Of a stretch of 64,000 bases of DNA, positions 1 to 14,600 are shown piece by piece. How positions within the stretch are numbered: the stretch's first letter is position 1; every line of letters begins with the position of its first letter. Source of the stretch: Branchiostoma floridae (Eukaryota; Chordata; Leptocardii; Amphioxiformes; Branchiostomatidae); NCBI RefSeq assembly GCF_000003815.2, contig NC_049979.1, forward strand, positions 6,478,196 to 6,542,195, read 5' to 3'. Below the pieces are notes generated by a model. That model worked only from the letters and a program-made list of their open reading frames with translations. It did not search any database and was not told the origin of the DNA. The translations under genes and the position numbers were made by a program.

Positions 1-2594
1 TTAATGTGCAGTAGTAAGTTTCAATAAAGTACCAAGGAAGTACTTAAGCTTCAATAGCAGCAAATATTTTCAAAACGTGCCTAAATAATAGAGACTAGTA
101 AACTGCAATATCTGACAGATTTGTAGCCCGAAACTTTGCTATTCTTGTAGGCTATGATTAAAACGGGCCTGCTTGTTTCTTTTTATGTGCGAATCAGAAA
201 TTGGCTTTTAACTACAAGTTCAACAACGATTCCTAGGTGGGTCGTCAAGTATGATAAATTGTATAAAGCAGTTCAATCAGAACTAGGCTGTTAAGAGGAT
301 TACATCTATGTGCACATGTCTTCAGAGAAATAAATTTACACCGTATAAATGAAAGAGCCAAATGATGTTGTGGTTGTTCTACAGTCGAACGCTACTTAAG
401 ATCAATCAATCATATTTGTATTGTCTCCATGTTATAATATAAATGGATGGAAGTCGCGGATCATAAAGGTTAAAGAATCTCATGGAGGGCAAGTATGTAA
501 CGTTAATGTTAGTTGTCCTGTCCTTTCAGGGATGATCCATACAGATGGTAAGGCTTTGGGGGACTCCTGTTTGAACGCGAAAACTTCACCAACCACCAAT
601 CAGTTACGCCCTGGTTTACTGCAACAATGTACATGTATGTCGTTCAGAACACGATACAATTAACACAAGGACACTTGGCAGCAATAAGATAAACTTTAAT
701 CAGCACTTACGCATACAGTACGGACAACAGATGTATCAGCAGCGTGCTTATATAGTCAAACACACTGTACAACGCCAATGTATATATAACACATTTTGCG
801 TGTTCCCGACTAGCCTGAGTACCATATTTCGTAGTGACCGCTGGCTCACTACTTTCGCTTGCTAAACCACGGATTAGTACCATGGTACTCAGGCTAGTTC
901 CCGACAGGTGTCGCAACTAAGACTAAGGCACTCGGGAAGATGTAGGCTAGTCGTTTGAGACTGGGAGGCTTGGCGATGCCCACGCAAATGTTACGTGGAT
1001 ATTCTCAAATAAGAAAAGTTAACGTTAATGGTTACAAGACAATACTTTATTTTTGTGTAACGTTATTGTCGACTACAAAACATGTTAACGAATAACAGAA
1101 GAAATGACGAATAAGAAAATGGTAACGTTACCAAACTGTTCAACAGGACAATTGTTCACGTCCAAACATGAGGGGTACGTAAAGCGGGAGGGGGTTTGAA
1201 CTGCAAACTTGACCCAGAGAAGTTTTTTTTTTACATTGAGCCTTATAATCCTTTTTTGTTTGTTTGTTGTTGTTTTTAATGAAGCTTTGTTAATCTTTTC
1301 CGTCATCATAAAGCAGGCACAAGATAAAAGATTTGATAAGCATGCGCCTACACTTGTTATCCTATACTTGTATGCCATATTTGTACCGGCCGGCACGAGG
1401 ATATAAGGTTCCACCTGTTAATTCACCTGTTCATTGTCCCAGGTGAGTTCCCCCCAAACCCAACACCCACCCTCTGTCGTCATCGTACATCCGGGACATT
1501 AGCAGCTCTTGCACATGCGTACAGTAAAAGTTGGCGCCATTTTGTTCTCCCAGCTACTGGTGAGAAACGTTTCTTATGGGTGAGAAGAATGTAGTTATAT
1601 TTTCCGCACTATAGAACCCATAATTCAGTGACAGACAGCGCTGATGACACAGAGGAGAGATTAGAGACTCATTGTTGAAGGGAAGCTGGAATGGTGAGTA
1701 GACGTACGAGACTATTGACCGACAAACGCATGCTGTCCGAATCGCTATGATCCTATGCCTCGCCGTGCTGGAAGGCATTCGGCGACCTTTCCGCCAAAGA
1801 TATCGGTGACTTCATAAGCCGTCAGACCGAAAGTGGCAGTGTGTTTCGGTTCCGAAAACCCCAGAATAGAAATTGCAGAATCGCGTCCCTGTCCGGACGG
1901 TCCGGCATATTGCGTGTGTGACGTGCGATGACGTAGTGCTTTCTTCCAGCGTGGATTACGCCTCCTCATGAATGTTGCGAAATGTTTACATGGGGAGGAA
2001 AAGACTGCACCAGCCCAGTCAGCACACTAGCTAGTGACGAGGTCACGTATGAACGGTACCTTTTACAGTCCCATCCCCATATACCGTCTCCCGGGAAACA
2101 AACAAGTACCCTTGGCCCACTCTTAACATTCAGATGTGACTCTTTATTTTACTCCTTGTAAATTATCCGAATATGAAAGCCTTTTATTAGCCGACGTCCA
2201 AGTCAAGGATAAACGATATCAGAGTTCAACAGCAGACACATTTTGACTTGCATTCGTGCCAGCCAAATAAAGTTTGTGTCCATAATCATGATATAATATT
2301 TATTGCTTAGAGAGTTTGAGGAGTTTGTTTTGGGACAGATGTTTTCTGTTTTATTGTAAACTGTAGAAATCAACAGTTTTGGCATAATCATACCTTGGTA
2401 AGTTGGTTTAAAAAGCTATGTATTGTAAATCAACAAGTACCAAGCTTGAGTAGGCATCAAAAGACCTGGTTTAACTTTGTGTGTGCTCTCAGTCATTTGC
2501 TGGGTCATCGTACGTTACATCATTGTCTTCTTTATGTGCAATGCGAATGTTGTCACTCTGACTCACCAGGTTTATATTTGTCCCGTTTCCACAG
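1..2594. other. 5' flank and probable 5' UTR intron of PPM1A-like gene
   Basis: No convincing coding exon is visible here. The first coding exon of the phosphatase gene is preceded by a splice acceptor (cag at 2592-2594), so the transcript must have at least one upstream non-coding exon. A candidate is the stretch ending at 1693, where ...gaatg is followed by gtgagtag, a good donor; the TSS was not located. A 90-bp hairpin lies at 809-898. Short ORFs here have no recognisable content. Confidence 0.5.
809..898. repeat. Short foldback repeat
   Basis: The ends actagcctgagtaccat (809-825) and atggtactcaggctagt (882-898) are exact inverted repeats of 17 bp around a loop of about 56 bp. This is the form of a very small MITE or hairpin insertion. 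No coding capacity. Confidence 0.75.
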
Positions 2595-2610
2595 GTGAAC
2601 TGGCACGAGG

Positions 2611-5600
2611 ATGGGGGCATTTCTGGACAAGCCAAAGACAGAGAAAGTGAACGAGCACGGTTCTGGGAACGGGCTAAGGTTTGGTTTGAGTTGCATGCAG
2701 GGATGGCGGGTGGAGATGGAGGATTCCCACACGTCGGTGCTGGGTCTGCCGCACGGTCTCAAGGACTGGTCCTTCTTTGCCGTGTATGATGGTCATGCCG
2801 GTGCAAACGTCTCTATGTATTGTTCAGAGAACCTTCTGGACTCTATCACTAACAACAAAGATTTCAAAGGCACTGACCAGCCTGCGGGGCAGATCACACC
2901 TTCAGTAGAAAATGTGTCGGAGGGAATTCGAACAGGATTCCTTTTGCTGGATGAGAAACTTAGGACGTTGCCAGAACTAGAGAACGGAGTCGACAAGAGC
3001 GGCTCCACGGCAGTGTGTTGCATTGTCTCACCCACACACATATTCTTTGCAAATTGCGGCGATTCAAGAGGTGTGTTATCCAGGAATGGGAAATGTGAGT
3101 TCTTCACCAAAGATCACAAGCCATTCCACCCTACAGAGAGAGAGCGCATTCAAAATGCCGGTGGTAGTGTTATGATCCAGAGAGTCAATGGTTCACTAGC
3201 TGTTTCCCGTGCACTAGGTGATTTTGAGTACAAGTGTGTAGATGGGCTAGGTCCATGTGAGCAGCTGGTCTCTCCAGAGCCAGAGATCACGGTACAAGAG
3301 AGGACCGATAAAGATGAGTTTGTTGTCCTGGCTTGTGATGGGATCTGGGATGTGATGAGCAATGATGAAGTGTGCGACTTCGTGCGGTCGCGGATGCAGC
3401 TGACTGACAACCTGGAGAGCATCGCAAACCAAGTGGTGGACACCTGCCTGTACAAGGTGAGTTCAGCTGCTCAACGTAACTGTACTGTGCATGTAGCTTG
3501 CTCAGATACAGGGTTGGTCTGTACTTGTGCCCAAATCTTAAGACCTGCTTCTGTACCTGAACCTGAATGAGCCACACCAGTACACAACTGTACCATACTT
3601 AGACTGCATTGTAGCTTGTAAGGAAACATCAACCAGCAGTTTCCTTCAAAGGGGATACTAATAAGTAGTGAGGAGGGGTGAGGAAGTAGGGAATAGGATC
3701 ATGTCATGTACAGTATTTATATGGAGGTGACTGAATATGGAAATTTAGATTAGGATGGCTACAGAGAAGGAAGCTTTTGCTATTTAAAGAAAATGCTGAT
3801 AAGAATGAATAGAATCACACAGCTGGAATCACAGTACTAAAGGTACATAAGGTACATATGCCTTCCGAAAAACGAGGTGTGTTTTCCATATAGGCACATG
3901 TAGGATTGAAGTGAAGTGAGGGGTTTCCCCTCTTACCTAGCCTGATGTTGGATTGACCATGGATGATCGTCAAGGAACTTGACAATTTTGAGTTTTCACA
4001 AATTTCAGAGGCCAGAGGAATCTCCAAGGATATTCAGTATGTTTCGCATAATCTTCAAAGGAAAAATTCACAATGTTCCAATTTTCATCAGCGACAATTT
4101 TGCTATGCTGGTCAATTCATAAGCACTGTTGTTACATAATACCTGGGGGGAGGGGCTTAACATGAACATGTACATTACATGTGTATACCCTTCTCAATTT
4201 TCATTTTCAAGTTTTTGAGATGGAGAACAAAGAGAAATGTAGCCTGTGGTTTCATGCCTGTTATTGTTGGGAGGTCAGGGCTGTGCAGGCTGGCAGGTGT
4301 TTATGGCCAGTTGTGCATAGGTAATGCAGGCACAGTAATTAACACCAGGGGAACCATGAGTCATGGCTCATGGCCTGGCATTGTTGTCAAATTGCTGTAG
4401 CAACATCCAGAATAGATTATCATTTCTGCAGTGCTGATCTAGCACTTCAAAAGTGTTTCTCTTATAAAAAGGGAAGTTAAGATGTATTTGTGCTAAAACT
4501 GTCTGGTGTAATGTAGATTTGCTGAGTCATTATAAACAGAAATGTTTTGTTGAATTAAAGCCAAGATACAATGGTGTTTGAATATTTGTCATGAATTTGC
4601 ATAACTGACAATGCCAATGGTGCATAATGACAAGTGGATGATAACAGTGTCTGTGTTTTTTTCTTATATAAAGTTGCTATAAATACTTCATATTACAGTT
4701 GTTTATTATGGTCAGATATAACAAATGACATGTGTGGTCTAAGTGAAAGACTTTTTTATTAGTAGGATATGTATATTTTGTTCCTTTGTAAATTGTACTC
4801 AGAAATATATACATTGTCAGTAACATAATGTGTGAAAAATATGTAATTATAACTGTGCAAGTTGTTATCTACTCTAGCCAAGGCATTGATGAGATGATGG
4901 TTCAGAGTGGAGCTTACCCCAGCATTGTAGAGCAGTGACATCATGTGTTCCTATCAGCTAAAACAACTACAGCTGCCTCACCATTTTTAGCTAACACACA
5001 TTGATACTGCCAAGTGATTTGGCTTGTTGTCAATGTCAAGGCAGGTCTACTTCAGCAGCACTGGTACCAACAAAGAAATGTGTTAAAAATGGACTTTTAT
5101 GTATCCAGAAACAAGTGTCTTTGACAAAAACATGTCTGTCAGTTTATGAGGGGTGTGGTTAATGCATGAGAAAATTCTGTCTGGCAGTAATGGGTGTGGG
5201 AATATGTACAGCATTTTATCATAACAGGGCCACCATGTCTACACAGGAGGCACTGGCAAAAACGTATATCATGCACTAGTATTTTACATTAATACATGTG
5301 TACCACAAATGTATCTGAGAAAGGAATCTTAAGGTTTTTAGTCCTTATCCTGGGAAGTGTAGTGCCAAATGTATGTACAAGCAGGGCTCAATTTTTTCTG
5401 CATACCTGCACTGGTGCAGGTAACTTCAAAGATAACCTGCACCAGACAAATTTTACCTGCACTACTCTAAAGTTAGGAAGGTATGGATCATACTAAAATT
5501 GTTAAGGCACCATTGCTATTTTTTTCTTTTATACTTTATAGGTGGTAAAAGTCAATGCAGCTAATAACAATCCATGTACACCTACATGACAGGACATTAA

Positions 5601-8600
5601 TGTATAGAACTCAGTACATCTACCAGTGCAGGTTAGGCCACAACAATTTAATTCCTAACCTTGGTTCACGGATTCGCTCGCTCCTATTTTTTGGGGAAAA
5701 AAATGAAAATAAAAATTACCACTCAGCAAATTTTCACCATTAATGAAACCATTCACCAACTTTCTGGTGTAGCAAATTGGCCTTTATATTATAAGCTCCT
5801 TAAAGTGTGGGTACAGGTGCTGTTACTGTACAATAATAGTGTTTTTGTACTTTTTACAAGCTGAAAACTTTTTTTCTTCATGTTTTGGATTAGCCATTAC
5901 CTTTACCCCAACCATTTTACAATTTTTATTTTTATTTCGCCCTCTCGCTCCATATTTTTTATGAAAAAATCCGTGAACCAAGAAATTAAATTGGTGTTGC
6001 CTTAGGTACAGGTAGACATGAGAAATACCTGCACAGCTCCAATTTTACCTGCACTAACCTGCACATGCAGGTGGTATTTCAAGCCCTGACAAGTAAACAG
6101 CTACAATTGTGAAGCTGTCCAGGTAAGTTTGATAGGGAATATTGTTACCTAGTTGTGGAACTCTAGTCATGCTCTGATTGGTTCCCAACAAGCCACTGTA
6201 ACAGACAGCTTCCGGTCTGGCTAACCACAGTGACCAGAATGTTTTGATAAGGCCTAGGAAAAAAAATGTTGTGTTTTCCTGTTTCTATCCTGAAAAAAAA
6301 TTGGGGTTGGTAGGATTTTGTTTTAGGCTGGTCAAATCTCTACTAGGGTGACAAATTATAATACAGTTGAACAAATTAAAGTGAAAGAATGAGGACACTA
6401 AGTGTCTTTCAAAGTCAAACTTGCATAATGGATACATTTATCATTGGATAGTGTTTTTAGCAGTGTTTTTACTTCAATAGGAAGCAGGCTGAATAAAAAT
6501 TCTAACCGGAAGCTATGTGACTGCACTGCCCACCAAAAAAAACAAAAAAGTCTAGGGTCGGCAGGTTTTTCTAGGGTAGGTAGGGCAACAAGAAACACAA
6601 AGTTTTTTTCCTAGGCCTTAGCAGGGACAAACATATACTGTAAATGCAGAAATGTTCGCGGTGGATTAATATTCGCGGTTTTCGCGGTGACCACTTCACC
6701 GCGAAATTAAAACCACCGCGAACATTTTTCTATCATGGTATTAGACTGCAGTCTATGGTGTTACCGCGAACTTAAATCCACCGCGAAAAGTCCTTTTCCC
6801 GCTACCGCGAAATTAAATCCCCGCGAACTTAAATGCATTTACAGTATTGTATACTGAGTGTTTGTCCAAGCTAATTTGATTGTCAGGTTTGCAGTTTGTA
6901 CAAGGTCATTTCAGATGGTATAAAGGGTGCGAGAGTTTAGAAATAAATTTTGTTGTATGCCCCAAATGCATGAACATCAACTTGCAGAAAGACTAATAGA
7001 ATATAAGGTGACAATTTATGATATATACTAGTATTAGATCTATTTCATTTTTTTTTTACAACTTACCCAATTGGTTGACCACTTTTCATCCCATCCTACA
7101 TTCCTGTCATCACCAGTTAGACCACTTTACTTTGTACTTCTATGAAGAAAATGATGTTGATCTTGGGTTTTATTAATAGCTATAAAAATCTGAATGATAT
7201 TAATCTCCTTGAGCCCTATTAAGATCTTAGATTGTAACATTTTAGTGTTAAATTCTATAAATATCACAATGGAAGATAGCTAGAATTCCATTGATAGGGC
7301 TGTATGGGTGGTCATCTTTTCCAAAATGTCCCTTATCAATTGGCACAGGACACTAGAGGCACAACACATTTTATAGTGGTAATGTCAATTCAGATTTTTT
7401 AGGTCTCAGTAAAATGGATACACATTTTCAATAATCAAGGTACCGGTGCTGATGTATAACACACAGTCATACAACTGATGTATTATCTTCTTTCTGTATT
7501 TTTGTTTGTAGGCAAAGGAATGTCTTGAGCTTTGGTTTTCCCTCTGGTCCTGTCCTTTCTTTGTGGACAGGTGTATGGGGTATAAATTTTGCTTTGACTT
7601 GAGGCTGTTTACCTTTGGTTTGGAGCTCCTGGAAAGCTCCTGGTATGCAAGCTACCTGAATAGTACATCAGTAACGTCACTGTGTGACAGTAAGTGTGCT
7701 GTCTAGGATGTGGCAATACGGAGTCTGAATATGATATGAAACTCTCTATCTACGGCGGTTGGAGGCCATATATGGCCGGGATCCTCACTATTGGCAGTCC
7801 ACAGTGATGCAGGCACACTGCATGCTGGGCATACCAGGCTGGGTCCCAGCATGAGGCCTGCTGGGATGCTCACACTGACGGAGCAACTGTCTGATGAGTT
7901 TGTACCTCTGCCAATATAACTGTGGGCAGGGAGCATAAGTTTTTGAAGACATTTGTTGGACAATCAAAAAAATTTTTAAAGTCTAGTTTGAGAGTGATAA
8001 GCATTTAATGATTTTTTTTAGATTTAACCCTAGTCCTGCGGCGCGCTACAATTGTGTTGTTGCACATGCATGTTCTATTTGCGGCGCAACACTATTGTAG
8101 TTTTGGGGGTATGTCCAGGATACGTACGTAACACTCGCGCGCGGTAGTGGCGGGGACGCAACTAAGTATAGTAGTTAGACAGAAAAGCCAGTTCAGCACC
8201 AAGGACAATGTCCAAGCATTAACTCACCTGTAGCAATACCTGCATGATTTTTTTTCTCACATGGGCAAGAAAATGTTGTCAGAAGTCTTAAGATAGATTG
8301 TAGTCAAGAAATTGACACTGGAAATGTATGATATGAAAGTAGAATACAAAAGTTTAATGAAAAAGTGTGTTTTATTGTTTTATTGCCACTGTAAACCCTT
8401 ATGACTGATAGAATTGTAAATGTATGCAACATTTCTTGAAAGTACACATTGTTAGCTTTACAATGATATATACCTTTATGGGGTTAGTGTAAGGTAAAGT
8501 GACTAAAAATAAGCAAAATCAAACTAGTACCCTTTGTTTTAAAGGGGTCTGGGAACCCCAGCAGTGGGGGCGAGTTTTGGTATAGAAAGCCAGCAGGACA

Positions 8601-11600
8601 AGGGTTAAAGTTGTGGAATCTGAGATATAACAAGTTGTTGCATTGGTGAATGTGAGTTGACATGATTGATATAATGTAGAAACAATACTGGTAACACCAC
8701 ATTCAAACTGCCTACATAAATTAATATATTAGTACTGATTACTGAAAGTACATGTACCTGTCAGGATATTTCTCCCTGACCTTACATGGCCTTGCAATGC
8801 AAAGACCCATATGAAACACCACCTAATCTTGGGCATTAGCTATGCAGAACTCATCACACAAGTCCTTTTGAAGCTTACAATCATACTTAAACGATTCATA
8901 CTCTTATACTGGTTATATAATTTACTTGTTCTAATGCAGATGTAATTTGTATAACTGCAGCTTTATAGATCATACTGCTATTACTAGTAGCTTTTATGGT
9001 TCAGTCATTAGCAACCTTGCTTTTGAATCAAAAGTCTGGGATCTAGCTGTAACCTTACATCCATCTGGCAAATATTCATATTGTTATAGTTTATGAAGTT
9101 AGTAAGTTGGAGCCTATTGTCCACAGGGCGTTGGTCTTACAGGGCTCGAAATTCATTTTTGGGATTAGGTGCACTGGTACACCCAGCTTAAAAAATTGGG
9201 TGCACCACTTAAATTTAAGTAATAACCTAAAAATAAATCTTAGTTACAAGCTATCAAGTTCTTAAACAAGTACCATGACAGCCATTTTTATTGTCTTTCT
9301 AACACTTAGATGTCAGGAATATGATGTATACTAGTATATTTGATATCTTTACATACTTAAACCTAAGAAAATAATTGGGTGCACAGCTCCAATTTTGGGT
9401 GCAGCTGGATGCACATGCACCCAGTATTTCGAGCCCTGTCTTATTTTGAACATCCTATGACTGAGAATCCTCCCCGTTCATTGAAGCTGTATATTATTAT
9501 GTGATAACAACATGGAATACAGTAGCAATATTGCTACACGTGTTAACGTTTTTAGAGCTGCTTAGTAACAACACAGCACTAATGTTTGGTTTGTGTACCC
9601 GCATGATGCAACTATTCAGTCAGCCAACAAAGCAAGAAGTTTTCCCGCCGTTTTTGGGGTTGGTAGGATCAGATGATTGCCATTCACAGAAGGTGAAAGG
9701 TATTGTTCAGCCTTCCTGGCCTGACTGGCTATAAATAGCTCATCACGTCAGTGGGCGTACCCTGTAGCATAGGTTAGGTAAACAGGAGGTGTTCCAGTCT
9801 TGTGATAAGTCTGCCATTTTGTTTCCCTGATCTCGCAGACCTCCCCTGACTTATACATAGTGAACAGATGATTTCTTGAAGCAGGGCTTGAAATAATTTT
9901 TCCGCATACCTGCACCAGTGCAGGTAACATTGAGAATTACCTGCACCAGACAAATCTTACCTGCACCACTCTGAATTTAGGAAGCATGGATCAGACTAAA
10001 ATTTTTCAGGAACCATTGCTATTTTTTCTTTCATACACTATGGGTGGTAACAGTCAATGCAGGTAATAACAAATTGAATCCATGTACATTTTATGTATAA
10101 AACCCAATACATGGACCAGTGCAGGTTGACACAACAAATTTTACCTGCACTAACCTGCATATGCAGGTGGTATTTCAAGGCCTGTTGAAGGAAGTATTCT
10201 GGTTTGCGGAAGCTTGGCCACTAAATAAGTGGAATATCGATGTTGAAAGAAATTAGAATGAATACAGTAAAAGTTAACAATTAAAAAAATGGAAGGTACT
10301 GTAATGTTGGACATTGCATATAGTCTCAGGAAAGCTAAATATGCCCTAATATTACTGTTTTTTCAGCTACAATTCAATCTCTACAACTGGATAAAAAGCT
10401 GAGATTTACTTTCAGACGTTACGTGTGACATCCATCGCTCTTCTTCAGCGTCACTAGAATGAACTGGCAGAACAGTACTTGTATTGAATTGTTCTGCCTG
10501 TTCATTCTGCCATGTCACTCGAAACATCCAGCAGTAAATCTCCATTTTTTATCTTGTTGTAGAGATTGAATTGTATCTGAATATTGTACCTGGATGCCTA
10601 ACCTTCATAAAGGTATTTCTGGTTTTTATTTTTGTTGAACTTGGAGCTGATTTTGTATTGCAGGGGAGTCGAGACAACATGTCCATCGTGCTGCTGGCCT
10701 TCCCCAACGCTCCCAAGGTGTCGCAGGAGGCCATACAGAAGGAGGGGGAGCTGGACGAGAGGCTGGAGAGGAGGATTGGAGGTGAGAACACACCTGTAGA
10801 GGTTTGGCCCCACCAGTTTGTTGCTTCTCGGATTTTATTTCAGGAAAAATTGGACCGACAGGTCGAAAAAAACTTTTTCAAAAGGTCTGGGGTGAAGATA
10901 TATGGCTGGAATAACACAAAAAAACAACAGGATCATTCAAGTTTTCAGCTTTTAATGGCATGTTTCACGCAATGAATCCCTTCCTTTTATTTGTTACTGC
11001 TGTTCTGACTAATAGCCATTTTTTTAGACTGAAATTATGTGTATGTGGCTTTGAAAGGCAATATTTACATGTTTGTGATAGCAAAACCTGTATTATTTTT
11101 TCTGGACTTAATTTTTTTTTTCAAAATGGAAAATAATGTACAGGCGAATCCAAGAAGCAACAAATAAATGTTTGTGGATAAATGTTGGATAACCTTGTTA
11201 AAACTTGGGCTGCTGAGTGTTACACAGTGTTCCCGTTTGTTGTCATCCAAAGTCTTAATATCCACATATACATGTATATTGTTGTGGGTTCAACTGGGGT
11301 ATCTGCTCCAAAATTGTTCCTGAATTTCAAATTCAAGATCAGTCACCCCTAACGAAGCAGAGCATGACATGTATACATATCTGCTGTATACGCAACAGAC
11401 AGGACATGAATACATGTATGACCTATGCTGTAATAGGTCGTGTTTTACCTACGCAGTGTGGGCGACAGTTAGGTGTGGCTGCTTACGTCATGAAATAAAG
11501 GAACGATCTTCCTGGATTGTCTCACTGAAAGGTCACTGCCATGGTTATATCTCACCACGCCATAACTACATGCATAGTGACAGAATGTATTATTTATCGG

Positions 11601-14600
11601 CTATATTATCTGGCTGGCAGACATGACTTTATTGTGAAGACTTTACGAGGAGGATAGCAGTGTATGGTTAACTTCTGCTTGTCAAGTAGATCTGTTAAAG
11701 AATAGAGTGAATAACTGTTTGAAGGCAGATAAAAAACATACACTCTGCAGTTAGTTTACCTCAGGACAAGGTTGAACATATTTGTAAAATGTCATTGGAA
11801 TGTAATATACAGAGAATACTAAAGTCCCAGTTGTCAGCTCTGACAGTTGATACATATATATTTGTTAAAATGTCCACTGTGACCAAAATTCCCATCTTGC
11901 TCCAAGGTCTAATACATGCAGATACAGAGGGAAATCATGTTTTTGTGTAAAAGACAATCTGAGTCATAACATATGGAGTGCATGGGTTGGGTTTGTTCAG
12001 TTCCTCATGTGATGCATGATTGCCCTGGCTAGGTTCCTTGTTATTGACACTCTAGGCTTGCTAAGTTCAAGGTCAGCATGACCCCCTGGGGCCAGCCAGA
12101 AAGAGCACACAACTTGTTGTTCAAATGTACCTTTTTTTCACAACGAGCTTGTAAGGTATACGTGTAGAATTCATGTTGTATCGCTCTGTAAATAGAGTCA
12201 ACCATATCATTAAAAGTAAATAAAGGTTGTTCGTGACTTCCAGTAGGTAGAATAGCATCTGTATACCCTGTGCACGTTGTAACGCATATGACCAGCTTTC
12301 TAGATTCCGATGTTTGGTGCTAACTTCCCACTGGGATGTGTGTGGGTCCCTGTCTTTTGTAAAATCAGTCGCTCGTAAAATCATTAGCGACATATATAGA
12401 TATCCGTGTAGCTGTTAATATGGCCACAGGGAGGGGCAGCAACACCATTGTTGAATAGAAATACTCCTCCCCGTTTCAGTGACGGCAGATCCCTGGTAGC
12501 CAAACTCACTCCTAGGCCTGCGTCACTCCTCGGGCAGCTTTTGATACTACTGTAAATGCAGAAACGTTCGCGGTGGATTGATGTTGCAGTTTTCACGGTG
12601 ACCACTTCACCGCGAACTTAAAACCACCGCGAACATTTTTCTATTATGGTCTGCAGTCTATGGTGTTACCGGGAACTTAAATCCACAGCAAAAAGTCCCT
12701 TTTCCCGCTACCGCGAAATTAAATCCCTGCGAATTTAAATGCATTTACAGTATCCTATGCTACCGTAGGATCTACTTGGAGATTAAACTGATCCCTTTCT
12801 CCTGCAGAGATTGTGAACACCAGCGAGCCGGGTGAGGTGGACCTGGCCTACATCATGCACGTGCTGTGCTATGAGGAAATCGAAGGCCTCCCACCAGGAG
12901 GCGGGCTGGTCTCCAAGTAAGTCAATCATTGCTCGGTTAATTTCAAAACCAGTGGAACTTGCAGACTTGGAAGGGAGGACCTTATTAACATGACTGGTGT
13001 CTAAAAAAGCCCACAGCCATGAACAAATTTTTTTCAAGACAGGAATAGATAGGTACAGGTAACTTGATAAATGCGCAATAGTACTTGAATATGTTTGCCT
13101 CTTTAAAAATTCGCAGAAATGTCATATAGATGTGAGCAGAAAGGGACTGGAACATGACCCTTTGTGTGCCATCTCTGTTCCATCTGTACTAACAAGTAAT
13201 GCAAGCAAAGGCCTACTTCTTGAAAATCTACTGTTCTTATTCAAATTTGTTGTGTAACAAGTTGGTACAGGTTTTCTTGGCAGTGTAGCTATAGTAGTAA
13301 AATAGGATTTTAACAGGAAGATTTTTTTCGGAGGGGTTAGAGTTCAAACAATCACCATGTACATTCATCTATGGAACTCAATTTTGGGAACCAAGGTGAA
13401 TTTTCAACCTTTATAACCAGAAGACCAGTCTGGGCCAGCATTAGAAAACATAGCCGACCAATAAAAACTTTCACCAATCATGGCAGGTCATGTGAAAGGC
13501 ACTGCTCTCTCGGTCATTGTGTGAAGGGTCAGGTTCCATGACAACATCAGAGGCTGAGGGGGCGAGTGACAGGTCCCTTTGTTACCAACAGCTACAAAAT
13601 AGTTCTGTTGACATGCCTTTGCATGGGCTTGAGTTCAGTGTACCCTGATTTGCTTTCCTGGGTTCAGATATACTTTCATGAAATGACTTCTGTTAAGGAA
13701 TAGTTATGTGTAGACTCATCAAAAAGAAATAAACACTTCCCCCCAAGAAATGTGCATTGAAGTACTCTTCTGTCCAGTCATATTCAACATAGTCAAACCT
13801 TGTTCGCAGATTTTTAATTTGTGTCAAACTAAAATTGATTCCTTTATGGTGCTTCCTTCAAATTTGATTTTAGACACAAAAGAATGTTACTTTGGACATT
13901 TACATTTTGCCAGGGTCAAGGAACTCTGGTATGACACCAAGGAATGTTACTAGGGACAGGTAAAGTTGGCTATTGCTGTGTGAATGTTGTTGGTGTCACA
14001 GGGTTGGACAAGTCTAATAGTCCGATTGTCCAGGGCAAGTGAAAGTACCATTCGGACAAGCTCGGGTCTTACCCCACTTGCTCGGACTTGATCGGGTAAG
14101 CAAGAGTTTTCCAGGAGTGCATCCCCCTCACTCCCCAATAAATTTCTCGCTGGTTGCATGTGCTGATCTATTTGTTTTTTCCCTGTTCACTGCTAATTTA
14201 GGGCAAGTGAAAAGTTGCTTTGGGCAAATAAATCTTTTGTTGTACTTGCCCAACAGGATAAGTTGATTTTAGAAAACTTGTACATTCACTTATTTGTAGT
14301 GGGCCAGAACCCACGTGGGCACCCCAAGAGGAGAAGGGTAGACAGTGTCAATGAAGATATCAGGAAACTTGACTTGCAAGACAGAGGCGGATGGAGATCA
14401 GCAATCAGACCAAAACGACTTCCCAAAACGTCTAACCCTTGCAAGGGAACAATAGTGTTCAACCCTGTGACATATTTCTGTTCTTGGGGCATGTCATGCA
14501 GAAGTTAACTGATGAATTTGTTGTTTTCTTGTTTTGTGCAGACGGCAGACCATTGAGGAGATCCTGCACAGACTTTGCCCCAACACCAGGCCTGATGACG

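Noticed and set aside
1391-2611. ggcacgagg at about 1393 and 2602, the same as a common cDNA-library adapter end
   Set aside because: No vector sequence or discontinuity beside either. A 9-base match is compatible with chance, and the second lies in a normal exon.
3457-3570. Read-through C-terminus of phosphatase exon 1 (37 extra residues)
   Set aside because: A strong donor at 3457 and the exact PPM1A continuation at 10664 make this intron retention, not the main product.
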